Shown here: positions 24,557 through 32,927 of the stretch, piece after piece | How positions within the stretch are numbered: position 1 is the stretch's first letter | Layout of the letters: the number at the start of each line of letters is the position of its first letter | Assembly (NCBI RefSeq): GCF_012933445.1 | Contig: NZ_JABBNC010000001.1 | Location: forward strand, 310,001 to 374,000 | Direction of reading: 5' to 3' | Source of the DNA: Actinoplanes sp. TBRC 11911 | GTDB taxonomy: Bacteria > Actinomycetota > Actinomycetes > Mycobacteriales > Micromonosporaceae | Length of the DNA stretch: 64,000 nucleotides | Made by a program: the position numbers and the translations under genes | Notes under the pieces: model-generated | What the model was told of the DNA's origin: nothing | The model's database searches: none | What the model saw: only the letters and a program-made list of their open reading frames with translations

Positions 24557-27259
24557 ATGCCCAAACCTGCCGTTTTCGTGCCGCACTTCCACTGGGACCG
24601 CGAGTGGTACGAGCCCTTCCAGGTGTTCCGGCATCGGCTGGTCACCGCGATGGACACCGTGCTGGCGACGCTCGAGGAGAACCCGGACTTCCGGTTCACT
24701 GTGGATGGACAGATGGCCGCGATCGAGGACTATCTGCGGATCCGGCCGTCGCACCGGGACCGCGTCGCGGCGCTGGTCGCGCAGGGGCGCCTCGCGATCG
24801 GGCCGTGGCTGATCCTGCTCGACGAGTTCCTCTGCTCCGGCGAGACCATCGTGCGCAACCTTCAGATGGGCTGGCGGGCCGCGGCTTCGCTGGGCGGGGC
24901 GATGCCGATCGGGTACCTGCCCGACATGTTCGGCCACGTCGCGCAGATGCCGCAGATCCTGGCCCGGGCCGGTTTCGAGCACGCGGCACTGTGGCGGGGC
25001 GTACCAGGATCGGTGACCGGGCACGCCTTCCAGTGGCGCGCGCCGGACGGCTCGCGGGTGCGCACCGAGTTCCTCTTCGACGGCTACGACAACGGGCTCG
25101 ACGTGTTGCTGGTGCCCGCTCAGATCGGTCGTGCGCTGGGCGAGTACGCGGAGATGACAGCGGCCCGGTGGGGCGACGACCCGCTGCTGGCGATGGCCGG
25201 CACCGACCACAACGCGCCCGACCCGCGGCTCGCGGCCTGGTTACGCGACGTACCCGGGGTCACCATCGCGACGCTCGGCGAATACCTGCGCGAGCACGCC
25301 GGCGACCCGGTCGAGTCGGTTGTCTCCGGCGAGCTGCGCAGCCACGTACGGGGAAACATCCTGCCCGGGGTTTTGTCGGCGCGGCTGGCGTTGAAGCAGG
25401 GCATGGCGGTGGCGGAACGGACGATCGACCACGCCGAGCGGTTCCACGCGCTGTGGTCGTCGCGGGACGAGTCCGCCTTCCTCGACCTCGCCTGGCACAA
25501 GATAATCGAGTCCACCGCGCACGACTCGGTGGTCGGCTCCGGCACCGACGAGACCTCTGACCAGGTGGCGGCGCGGCTGGCCGAGGCGACGCAGGCGGCC
25601 CGGGCGGTGCGCGACGCGGCGCTGGCCGAGGCGGCCGCCCGGGTGCCCGCCGACGCGTACCTGGTGGCCAATCCCCTGCCCGTCGCGCGCACCGCACTGG
25701 TCGAAGTGGACGTCGCGCTCGGCCGGGGCGACCTGGTCGCGGTCGCGGCGGACGGCTCGGTGCAGCCGGTGCAGCCGACCGCGCGCGCGGCGACCGTGCT
25801 GAGCGACGAGCGGATGGACGCCGCCCAGCTCGAACGGGTGCTGCGCCGCATCCACCGCCGCGAGTTGTTCGGCCGGCTGATCGACCGGTACGAGCTGACC
25901 CCCGGCTCGCTGGTCTTCCACGTCGCCGAGGTGCCCGCGACCGCGGAGTTCGACGTGCTGATCCTGCGCCGGGAGGTGGCCCGCGCGGCCGCCGCCCACC
26001 CCGGCGAGTGGTCGGTGCGCACGCTGGCCGAGCCGCGCGCGACGGTGCTGGCCCCGGTTCGCGTGCCGGCGTCGGGCTTGGCGGCCGTGCGAATCGAACC
26101 GGCCCATCGGGCACCCGCGCTGTCCGGCGACCCGGCCGTCGCGTCCGACCGCCGCCTGTCGAACGGCCTGGTCGAGGTGGCGGTGCTGGACGACGGCACG
26201 CTGGACGTGACCGGCGCGGACGGCACGGTGCTGCGCGGCGTCGGCCGCCTGGTCGACGGCGGCGATCGCGGCGACAGCTACAACTACGGCCCGCCCGCCT
26301 CGGACGAGCTCGTCTCGAAGCCGGTGGACGTCGCGGTCGAGCTGCTCGAAGACGGGCCGCTGCGGGCCCGGATCCGGGTCACCCGGGTCTTCGCGTGGCC
26401 GGCCGGGTTGTCCGACGACCCGGACCGGCGCTCCGATCGCACCGTGCCGACGCCGGTGGAGACCGTCGTCGAGCTGCACGCCGGCGAACCGTTCGTCCGT
26501 CTCGGGACGTCCTTCCTCAACCGGTCCGCCGACCACCGGCTGCGCCTGCACGTCCCGTTGCCGTCGCCGGTCACCACCTCCGCGTCGGCCGGCCAGTTCG
26601 CGGTCACGTCGCGCGGTCTCACCGCCGAGGGCGGCTGGGGCGAATATCCGATCCCGACCTTCCCGGCCGAGTCGTTCGTGTCGGCCGGCGCCGCGACCGT
26701 GCTGCTCGACCACACCTGTGAATACGAAATCGTCGAGGACGGGACGGAACTCGCCGTCACCCTGCTGCGCGCGGTCGGCGCGATCAGCGTCAACATCCAC
26801 CCCTACCGGGATGAGCCGGCGGCGACCCAGATTCCCGCGCCCGGAGCACAGGATTTAGGCGTACGCGTCGAGCACCGCTTCGCGGTCGTTGCGGGCGCGA
26901 CCGGGTGGCGGGGTGCCCACGCGGTGGCGCTGGCCGAGGAGTTCCGCAACGACGCGCGGGCCGTCCGGGGCACCGCACCGGCGGGCGAGCCGCTGCCCGC
27001 CGACCGCGTGGGCCTGCGGCTCGAGACCGTCCTCGGCGCCGACGTTCTTGTTTCGGCCGTGCGCCGGGTCGGCGACGACGGTACCGAGGTGCGGCTGACC
27101 GCGATGAGCGATGCGCCCACCACCGCCCGGCTGACCGGCGCTTTCACCGACGCGACCACGGTCGATCTGCTCGGCCGGCCGCTGGAGTCGGCACCGGCCG
27201 CGGGCACGCTCGACCTGCGGCTCGACCCGTGGGAGATCCGCACCGTCGTCCTCCGATAG
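24557..27259 (+). CDS. GH38 alpha-mannosidase
   Basis: Cleaves alpha-linked mannose; 900 residues, the usual size for bacterial GH38. The zinc/active-site motif HFHWDREWYEPF is at 10-21 (H12, D14). The nucleophile is D123 in YLPDMFGHVAQMP, matching the eukaryotic DPFGH position. A zinc-ligand His is seen in the AGTDHNAPDPR segment, and the mid-domain AWHKIIESTAHDSVVGSGTD is also family-specific. The C-terminal half is the beta-sandwich domain. No signal peptide, so it works on imported oligomannosides in the cytosol. It is the last gene of the ROK-ABC operon, which makes mannoside use the best reading of the locus. Confidence 0.92.
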   Translation: MPKPAVFVPHFHWDREWYEPFQVFRHRLVTAMDTVLATLEENPDFRFTVDGQMAAIEDYLRIRPSHRDRVAALVAQGRLAIGPWLILLDEFLCSGETIVRNLQMGWRAAASLGGAMPIGYLPDMFGHVAQMPQILARAGFEHAALWRGVPGSVTGHAFQWRAPDGSRVRTEFLFDGYDNGLDVLLVPAQIGRALGEYAEMTAARWGDDPLLAMAGTDHNAPDPRLAAWLRDVPGVTIATLGEYLREHAGDPVESVVSGELRSHVRGNILPGVLSARLALKQGMAVAERTIDHAERFHALWSSRDESAFLDLAWHKIIESTAHDSVVGSGTDETSDQVAARLAEATQAARAVRDAALAEAAARVPADAYLVANPLPVARTALVEVDVALGRGDLVAVAADGSVQPVQPTARAATVLSDERMDAAQLERVLRRIHRRELFGRLIDRYELTPGSLVFHVAEVPATAEFDVLILRREVARAAAAHPGEWSVRTLAEPRATVLAPVRVPASGLAAVRIEPAHRAPALSGDPAVASDRRLSNGLVEVAVLDDGTLDVTGADGTVLRGVGRLVDGGDRGDSYNYGPPASDELVSKPVDVAVELLEDGPLRARIRVTRVFAWPAGLSDDPDRRSDRTVPTPVETVVELHAGEPFVRLGTSFLNRSADHRLRLHVPLPSPVTTSASAGQFAVTSRGLTAEGGWGEYPIPTFPAESFVSAGAATVLLDHTCEYEIVEDGTELAVTLLRAVGAISVNIHPYRDEPAATQIPAPGAQDLGVRVEHRFAVVAGATGWRGAHAVALAEEFRNDARAVRGTAPAGEPLPADRVGLRLETVLGADVLVSAVRRVGDDGTEVRLTAMSDAPTTARLTGAFTDATTVDLLGRPLESAPAAGTLDLRLDPWEIRTVVLR

Positions 27260-27307
27260 TTTCCCCAAACGCGCACGGCTCCGGCCGCCCGCTGGGACAA
27301 TGCGGTC

Positions 27308-27715
27308 ATGACCCAGCCGACCGCCACTGTCCGGCCGGTGGTGCTCGTGGTCGACGACGACGCCGACGTCCGCGACACCACCGCCCACCTGCTCACCGCC
27401 CGCGGCATGCAGGCCCGGACGGCCGCCGACACCGCGTCCGCGCTCGACGTGCTGGAGGAGTGCGCCGGGCAGGTCGGGGTGGTCGTCGCCGATCTGTCCA
27501 TGCCCGGCGAGGCGCCCGGCGCGCTGACCCGGGCGGTCGCGGCGGCCGATCCGCACGTGCGGATCGTGTACGCCACCGGTATCCCGCGGCACGTCGCGGT
27601 GTCCACCGGGCTGGTCCGGCCGGACGCCCCCTACCTGGAGAAGCCGGTCGACCCGGACACTCTCGCCGGTCTGGTGCGCAGCCTCACCACGCGGCGGGCC
27701 GGCTCCACGCACTGA
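27308..27715 (+). CDS. Single-domain response regulator
   Basis: 135-residue stand-alone receiver. Acidic pocket VVDDDADVRD, phospho-acceptor D62 in VVADLSMPGEAPG, and the conserved Lys in YLEKPVDPD. There is no output domain, so it must act by protein contact or as a phosphate relay. It is the first gene of the sensory island that continues with an orphan DHp protein, the hybrid kinase and another receiver, all on the same strand. Confidence 0.9.
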   Translation: MTQPTATVRPVVLVVDDDADVRDTTAHLLTARGMQARTAADTASALDVLEECAGQVGVVVADLSMPGEAPGALTRAVAAADPHVRIVYATGIPRHVAVSTGLVRPDAPYLEKPVDPDTLAGLVRSLTTRRAGSTH

Positions 27716-27799
27716 GCGGCGTCACTCGTTCGGTGACATACACCGGCTTCCCGAGTAACTAATCTGCACTTTGCCGTCGCGGACGGAACGAGGTGCGGC

Positions 27800-28300
27800 G
27801 TGTACGTGTCCGGCTCGGTCGAGTTCCTTTCCATGATCGTGGGTTCCGCGCGCGACGCGATCGTCGCGGAGACCATGGACGGCACGGTGGCGGTGTGGAA
27901 CCAGGCCGCCGAGGAGTTGTACGGCTATCCGGCCGCCGAGATGGTCGGCGAACGGGCCGAGCGGCTCTACCCGCCCGGCGAGGCGGCGACCCGCCGGCTC
28001 GGCGATTTCGTCGGCGACCGGATCCGGCGTGACGGAACGCCGATCCGGGTGCACCTGCGCGCCGCCCCGATCACCGACGCCTCGGGCGCGACGGTCGGCG
28101 TCGCCACCACGTCCTGGGCGACCGACACCAAGGCCGGCCACGAGCTGCGGACGCCGTTGAACGCCATCATCGGATTCACCGGGATCCTGCTGATGCGCCT
28201 GCCCGGCCCGCTGAACGACGAGCAGGAGCATCAGCTTCGCCTGGTCCAGGCCAGCGCCGAGCAGCTCCTGTCGAAGATCAACCAAGGTGGGTGGCGGTGA
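27800..28300 (+). CDS. PAS-DHp protein lacking a kinase ATPase domain
   Basis: 166 residues. Residues 8-105 are a PAS domain (SARDAIVAETMDGTVAVWNQ, then LYGYPAAEMVGERAERLYPP). Then the dimerisation/phospho-acceptor motif AGHELRTPLNAIIGFTGILL and DEQEHQLRLVQASAEQLLSK. It stops right there: no HATPase lobe exists in any frame, since the hybrid kinase starts 10 bp before this gene ends. The short PAS-DHp linker suggests a deletion. It is either a degraded kinase or a real phospho-transfer/dimerisation piece for its neighbours. GTG start with AGGTGCGGCG upstream, a weak SD. Confidence 0.7.
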   Translation: MYVSGSVEFLSMIVGSARDAIVAETMDGTVAVWNQAAEELYGYPAAEMVGERAERLYPPGEAATRRLGDFVGDRIRRDGTPIRVHLRAAPITDASGATVGVATTSWATDTKAGHELRTPLNAIIGFTGILLMRLPGPLNDEQEHQLRLVQASAEQLLSKINQGGWR

Positions 28301-30216
28301 CCGGCTGGACGGATCTGTGGTGGCAGCTGACGGCGCTGGCCAACGCGGTGATTCTGGCCGCCTATCTGGCCATCTCGTTCGCCATCGGCCGCGGGCTGTG
28401 GCGGGGCCGGCAGTGGCGCAACAACCCGCTCGGGCTGGCGACCGCGTCCATCTTCTTCAGCTGCGCGGTGCATCACGGGTCGCACGTGGTGCATCTGATG
28501 ATGCCGTATCTCGGCTCGGACATGCATGCCGGGCTGGCGATGCGGATGGCGTTCGGGATGGACTTCCAGGCCGCCGGATGGGACACCGTGACCGCCGTGC
28601 TGGCGGTCTGGTACTGGACGTTGCGCGGCCGGTTCCCGGCGCTGGTGCGCGGTGCGGCGCTGTTCGAGGACCTGAAGCTGCGGCAGGCGGCGGAGGCGAC
28701 GCTGCGGGCCAGCGAGGAACGCTTCCGCGAGATCGTGGAGACCACCAGCGAAGGCGTCGTGGTGCTGGACGGCGACGGCCGGATCGGATACACGAACGAC
28801 CGGTTCGCCGCGATGGTGGGGCGGCCGCCGGCGGATCTGCCGGGCACACCGGTGCTGGAGCTCGTCACCGCGACCGACCGAGCCGTGGCGACGCAGGCGT
28901 TCGGCGCGGGCCGCGACACTCATGTCGAGGTCGGACTGAACGCCGAAGGCGGCCGGGTGGTGTTCGCGCGGATCGCGCTGACGACCCGGGCCGGCGAGGA
29001 CGGCGAACCGGTCGGGGTGCTGGCGATGGTCGCCGACGTGACCGAGCAGAAAAGTATCGAGGCGCAGCTTCATCAGGCGCAGAAGCTGGAGGCGGTGGGC
29101 CAGCTCGCCGGCGGGCTGGCGCACGACTTCAACAACCTGCTGACCGTCATCGACGGGTACGCCGCGCTGCTGATCGCCGAGGCCGACGAGGCCACCTCCG
29201 GCGACCTCGTGATGATCCGGGACGCGGCGTCGCGGGCGAGCGCGCTGACCCGCCAGCTCCTGATGTTCTCCCGGGCGCAGACGACCCGGCCGCAGGTCAT
29301 CGACGTCACCGGTCTCGTCGGCAGCGTGCAGGTCCTGCTGCGCCGGCTCATCCGCGAGGACGTCGACCTGGTGGTCACCGCGGCCGGCACGCCGGCCCCG
29401 GCGCGGGTGGATCCCGGCCAGCTCGAACAGGTGCTGGTGAACCTGGCCATCAACGCCCGGGACGCGATGCCGGGCGGCGGCACCCTCACCATCGACACCG
29501 ACCGGGTGGTCCTCGAGGGCGGCCGGGCCGACGAGCTGACCGTCGAACCCGGCGACTACGTGCTGCTCACCGTCTCCGACACGGGCTGCGGCATGACGGC
29601 CGAGGTGGCGGCCCGGGTGTTCGAGCCGTTCTTCACCACCAAGGGCCAGGGCGAGGGCACCGGCCTGGGTTTGTCTACTGTGTACGGCATCGTGACCCGG
29701 GCCGGCGGCCGGATCCGGCTGGATTCGCGGCCGGGCGAGGGCACCACGTTCGAGGTCTACCTGCCGTCGACGACGGCGCCCGCGGACGCGGTCGGCGCGG
29801 CCGTCGAACGGCAGTCGCTGGCCGGCGGCACCGGAACGATTCTGCTGGTCGAGGACGATGCCGCCGTCCGGCAGCTCACCGAACGGATCCTGACCACCGC
29901 GGGCTACCGGGTCCTGGTGGCGGTCGACGGCGAGCAGGGCCTGGCGGTGGCGCGCGCCCACGCCGACATCGACCTGCTGGTCACCGACGTGATCATGCCG
30001 GGCTTGAACGGGCAGCAGCTGGCCGACCGGCTCACCGCGCTGCGCCCGGGCCTGCCGGTGATCTTCACGTCGGCGTACACCCGGGGCGTCCTCGACTCCA
30101 CCGGGGACGAACGGACGGTGGCGTTCCTCGACAAGCCGTTCACCGCGGCGGCGCTCACCGAGAAGGTGCGGCTGGTGCTGGACAACCGGATCGACGTCGC
30201 GGCGTCGCAGGCATGA
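28291..30216 (+). CDS. Hybrid sensor histidine kinase with ethylene-receptor-like membrane domain
   Basis: 641 residues. N-terminal three-helix membrane domain (about 1-115) carries N18-x6-Y25-x2-I28 in helix 1 and C58-x3-H62 (SCAVHHGSH) in helix 2. The same residue classes and spacings occur in plant ETR1 (D25, Y32, I35, C65, H69), all shifted by exactly seven. After a short linker comes a PAS domain (about 140-250), a HisKA with H278 (GGLAHDFNNLLTVIDGYAAL), a HATPase lobe (VLVNLAINARDAMPGGG, DTGCGMTAEVAARVFEPFFT, GEGTGLGLSTVYGIV) and a C-terminal receiver (LVEDDAAVRQLT, VTDVIMPGLNGQQL). The Asp-to-Asn change at the first position is noteworthy. Copper-dependent gas sensing is inferred. Confidence 0.8.
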   Translation: MAVTGWTDLWWQLTALANAVILAAYLAISFAIGRGLWRGRQWRNNPLGLATASIFFSCAVHHGSHVVHLMMPYLGSDMHAGLAMRMAFGMDFQAAGWDTVTAVLAVWYWTLRGRFPALVRGAALFEDLKLRQAAEATLRASEERFREIVETTSEGVVVLDGDGRIGYTNDRFAAMVGRPPADLPGTPVLELVTATDRAVATQAFGAGRDTHVEVGLNAEGGRVVFARIALTTRAGEDGEPVGVLAMVADVTEQKSIEAQLHQAQKLEAVGQLAGGLAHDFNNLLTVIDGYAALLIAEADEATSGDLVMIRDAASRASALTRQLLMFSRAQTTRPQVIDVTGLVGSVQVLLRRLIREDVDLVVTAAGTPAPARVDPGQLEQVLVNLAINARDAMPGGGTLTIDTDRVVLEGGRADELTVEPGDYVLLTVSDTGCGMTAEVAARVFEPFFTTKGQGEGTGLGLSTVYGIVTRAGGRIRLDSRPGEGTTFEVYLPSTTAPADAVGAAVERQSLAGGTGTILLVEDDAAVRQLTERILTTAGYRVLVAVDGEQGLAVARAHADIDLLVTDVIMPGLNGQQLADRLTALRPGLPVIFTSAYTRGVLDSTGDERTVAFLDKPFTAAALTEKVRLVLDNRIDVAASQA

Positions 30217-30566
30217 CCCGGGTGCTCTACATCGAGGACAACCCGATCAACACGATGCTCGTGGAACGGATCCTGCGAGCACGTCCGGGTGTCACGTTCG
30301 GGTCGGCCCCGGACGGGCGTACCGGATTGGATCGGGCCGACGTGATGCGGCCGGATCTGGTGCTGCTCGACCTGGAGCTGCCGGACATCGGTGGCGAACA
30401 GGTGCTGGCCGAGCTGCGCGCCCGCGACATCCCGGTGGTGGTGGTCAGCGGCGACGTGGATCCCGCCGTGCACCGCCGCGTGCTGGCCGGCGGCGCCACC
30501 TTCATCCTGACCAAGCCGTACGAGATCACGGATCTGCTGCGCGTCGTCGACGGGGTCTCAGGCTAG
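30213..30566 (+). CDS. Single-domain response regulator
   Basis: 117-residue receiver: VLYIEDNPINTMLVERIL, phospho-acceptor D53 in VLLDLELPDIGG, switch Lys in ILTKPYEITDLL. No output domain. ATGA overlap with the hybrid kinase shows one operon, so it probably takes part in a multistep phosphorelay with the hybrid receiver and the DHp protein. It converges with the PP2C-like gene with a 9-bp overlap. Confidence 0.9.
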   Translation: MTRVLYIEDNPINTMLVERILRARPGVTFGSAPDGRTGLDRADVMRPDLVLLDLELPDIGGEQVLAELRARDIPVVVVSGDVDPAVHRRVLAGGATFILTKPYEITDLLRVVDGVSG

Positions 30567-32063
30567 CTCGGCGCCCGCGTGCAGCACGGCCACGCACACG
30601 TCGTCGTCCGGGGCGACCCCGTCGAGCATGTCCCGGACGATGTTGTCGGCCAGGAACTGCGCGGCCGGCCGGTCCTTCTCGAGCCGGCCGAGAACCTGGG
30701 CCGCGACCGCACGCAGGCGCCGCCCGTGCCGCGCGGCCGGGTCGTTGTGCCGGTCGGTCAGCCCGTCGGTGTAGGCGCAGAACGCGGATCCGGCGGCAAG
30801 GGTGAGGCCCAGTTGCGGGAACGCCGCCTCCGCCAGCACCCCCAGGGCGGGGCCGGCTTTGGTCAACGACACGGCCGACGGGTGCCCCTCGATGTCCCGG
30901 GAGACGACGACCGGCGCCGGGTGGCCGCCGTTGGCGACGAGCAGCCGGCCGGTCGCGGGCTCGAAGAGGGCGACGACCGCCGTCACAAACGTGTCGTCCG
31001 CGCGGGTGTCGATGAGGAACCGGTTGAGCCGGGCCAGCACCGTGGCCGGATCGGGGTCGTCGTGCGCGTAGGCGTGCAGAACCGCCAGCGCGTGGCCCAT
31101 GACGGCGACCGGATGCCGATCGTGGCCGGCGACCTTGCCGACCGACAGCAACAGCCGTCCCCCGTCGACCTCCTGCGCGTCGTACCAGGCGGTGCCGATG
31201 TGCAGCCGTTCCGGAACGGGCAGGTAGACGGTCGCCAGGCCCAGGCCGGCGATGGCGGGCAGGGCGGGCGGCAGCACGTCGCGGTGGACGGCGTCGATCG
31301 CGCGGCGGGCGGCGTTCCAGTCGGCCTGCACCCGCAAGGCAGTCCGCAGGTCCTCACGGATCCGGGTGACGTCCTGGGCGGCGCCCCACAGCCGGGTCGC
31401 GCTCGCTTGGCGGCACGAGACGATCAGCTCCTGGACCGTGCCGCCGGTGCCCGCGACGCGCACCTCGGCGGTCCACGAGGTGCGCCCGGCCATGGCCGCG
31501 ATCCGGGCGACATCCTCCGGGTGCACACGGCGCATCAGCTCGTACGAGGTCAGCGTCGTCGACGGCAGCCCGAGAACGTCGCGCAGCGCGCCCGACACGA
31601 CGACCGTTCTGGTGTCGAGATCGAGTTCCCAGGTGCCGGACCGGGTGAGCCGCTGGGTTTCGGCGAGCTGATCGTCGGCGCGCAGCGAGATCCGTCCGGG
31701 GCGCAGCAGCGAGTCGATGGTCGCCAGAACCGTGGCGGGTTGCGCCGGTTTGAAGATGACCGAGTGGACGTCGCAGGCGTGGGCCAGCGGCCGGATCTCG
31801 TCCGGCCCGTAGTGGGCGGTGCTGAAGACGATGGGGATGTGCCGGGTCTCGGGTTCGCCGCGCAGCGCGTGCGCGAGCTCGAAGCCGCCCAGCCCGGGCA
31901 TCATCACATCGGTGATCACGACGTCCGGGGGGCGGCGCGCGGCCAGCACCAGGGCGCTGTCCCCGTCGAAGGCCTGTTCGACCTGGTGCCCACGGTGGTT
32001 CAGCAGGGTGCGCATGAACTCCCGGCTGGGGGCGTCGTCATCGACAACAAGCACGGTCGCCAC
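30558..32063 (-). CDS. Receiver-PAS-PP2C (RsbU-like) protein, probably altered phosphatase
   Basis: 501 residues: receiver (1-120) with VLVVDDDAPSREFM and D in VVITDVMMPGLGG, a PAS domain (about 145-235) and a SpoIIE/PP2C phosphatase domain (265-495). The phosphatase keeps the WYDA motif (D295), YTDGLTDRH and DDDVCVAVL. However, the second metal motif VGDVxGHG reads VGKVAGHD, with K310 in place of the metal-binding Asp. Activity may therefore be lost or changed. RsbU-type enzymes dephosphorylate anti-anti-sigma factors. It is transcribed toward the hybrid kinase island. Confidence 0.85.
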   Translation of the reverse strand: MATVLVVDDDAPSREFMRTLLNHRGHQVEQAFDGDSALVLAARRPPDVVITDVMMPGLGGFELAHALRGEPETRHIPIVFSTAHYGPDEIRPLAHACDVHSVIFKPAQPATVLATIDSLLRPGRISLRADDQLAETQRLTRSGTWELDLDTRTVVVSGALRDVLGLPSTTLTSYELMRRVHPEDVARIAAMAGRTSWTAEVRVAGTGGTVQELIVSCRQASATRLWGAAQDVTRIREDLRTALRVQADWNAARRAIDAVHRDVLPPALPAIAGLGLATVYLPVPERLHIGTAWYDAQEVDGGRLLLSVGKVAGHDRHPVAVMGHALAVLHAYAHDDPDPATVLARLNRFLIDTRADDTFVTAVVALFEPATGRLLVANGGHPAPVVVSRDIEGHPSAVSLTKAGPALGVLAEAAFPQLGLTLAAGSAFCAYTDGLTDRHNDPAARHGRRLRAVAAQVLGRLEKDRPAAQFLADNIVRDMLDGVAPDDDVCVAVLHAGAELA

Positions 32064-32120
32064 GGAATGGACGTTAGGGGTGCTCGTGGGTCCTCGCTCG
32101 CACAGTGTGTGCGAGGGTCT

Positions 32121-32810
32121 TCAGCCCTTGAGAAAACCGTCGAGGACGGCGAACGTCGCTTCCGGGGCGTCGCGCATGGGCACGTGGCCGGCGCCCGGGA
32201 TCACCTCGAAGCGGGCGCCGGGCAGAGCCGCGGCGTAGCGGCGGCCGAAGTCGACGTTGATCGCCGGGTCGTTCTCGCCCCACACGAGCAACGTGGGCGT
32301 CGTCAGCGGCTGGAGGCGGTCCAGCAAGGTGGGGTCGTCGTACACGCCGCCGGTGTAGGCCTGCAGGGCGGTCAGGCTTGCCGGCGGCAGGGTGGCGGGC
32401 GTGGCGATGTGGTGGCCCGGGATCCGCGGGCCCAGCGAGTCGATGAGCACCAGCCGGCCGACGCGGTGGCTCTGGTCGGCCGCGGCCATCTCGGCGGCCA
32501 CCCAGCCGCCGAACGAGACGCCGGCCACCGTGACCCCCGTCAGGCCCTGCGATTCGAGCAGGTCGAGGTAGGTGGCGGCCAGGCCCGCCACGCCGCCCGG
32601 CTGGCCGGGCAGCGGGGTGCCGGCCCAGCCGGGGTGGATGGGCGCGAGCACCCGATGGTCCGCGCCGAAATGGGTCAGCAGCAGGCTCACCGTGTCGGGG
32701 CCGCCGGAGCCGTGCAGCAGAAGCACGGGGTCACCACTGCCGGCTTGCCGGACGGTCAGATCGGTGCCGGAACCGGTTCGCAGCACGCTGGCGTCCGCGT
32801 AGTCGTTCAT
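32121..32810 (-). CDS. Alpha/beta-hydrolase
   Basis: 229 residues with an intact triad: oxyanion motif LLLHGSGG, nucleophile Ser in VAGVSFGGWVAAEM, Asp in VWGENDPAINV and His in IPGAGHVPMRDAP. The start ATG 32810 is favoured by GGGGGA 10 bp upstream. Similar to meta-cleavage product or esterase-type hydrolases; the substrate cannot be named. It stands between the PP2C gene and the APC permease on the same strand but with no tight coupling. Confidence 0.88.
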   Translation of the reverse strand: MNDYADASVLRTGSGTDLTVRQAGSGDPVLLLHGSGGPDTVSLLLTHFGADHRVLAPIHPGWAGTPLPGQPGGVAGLAATYLDLLESQGLTGVTVAGVSFGGWVAAEMAAADQSHRVGRLVLIDSLGPRIPGHHIATPATLPPASLTALQAYTGGVYDDPTLLDRLQPLTTPTLLVWGENDPAINVDFGRRYAAALPGARFEVIPGAGHVPMRDAPEATFAVLDGFLKG

Positions 32811-32927
32811 GTGGTGTGTCCCCCTTTTTCCGTGATACACCCCAGACGGGCCGGCGGCGGCGCGCTTCACCTCCGGTGCGGTGGTGCTGGTCACTGGGGA
32901 GCAAATCTAGCCCGGCGCCCCGTGCGG

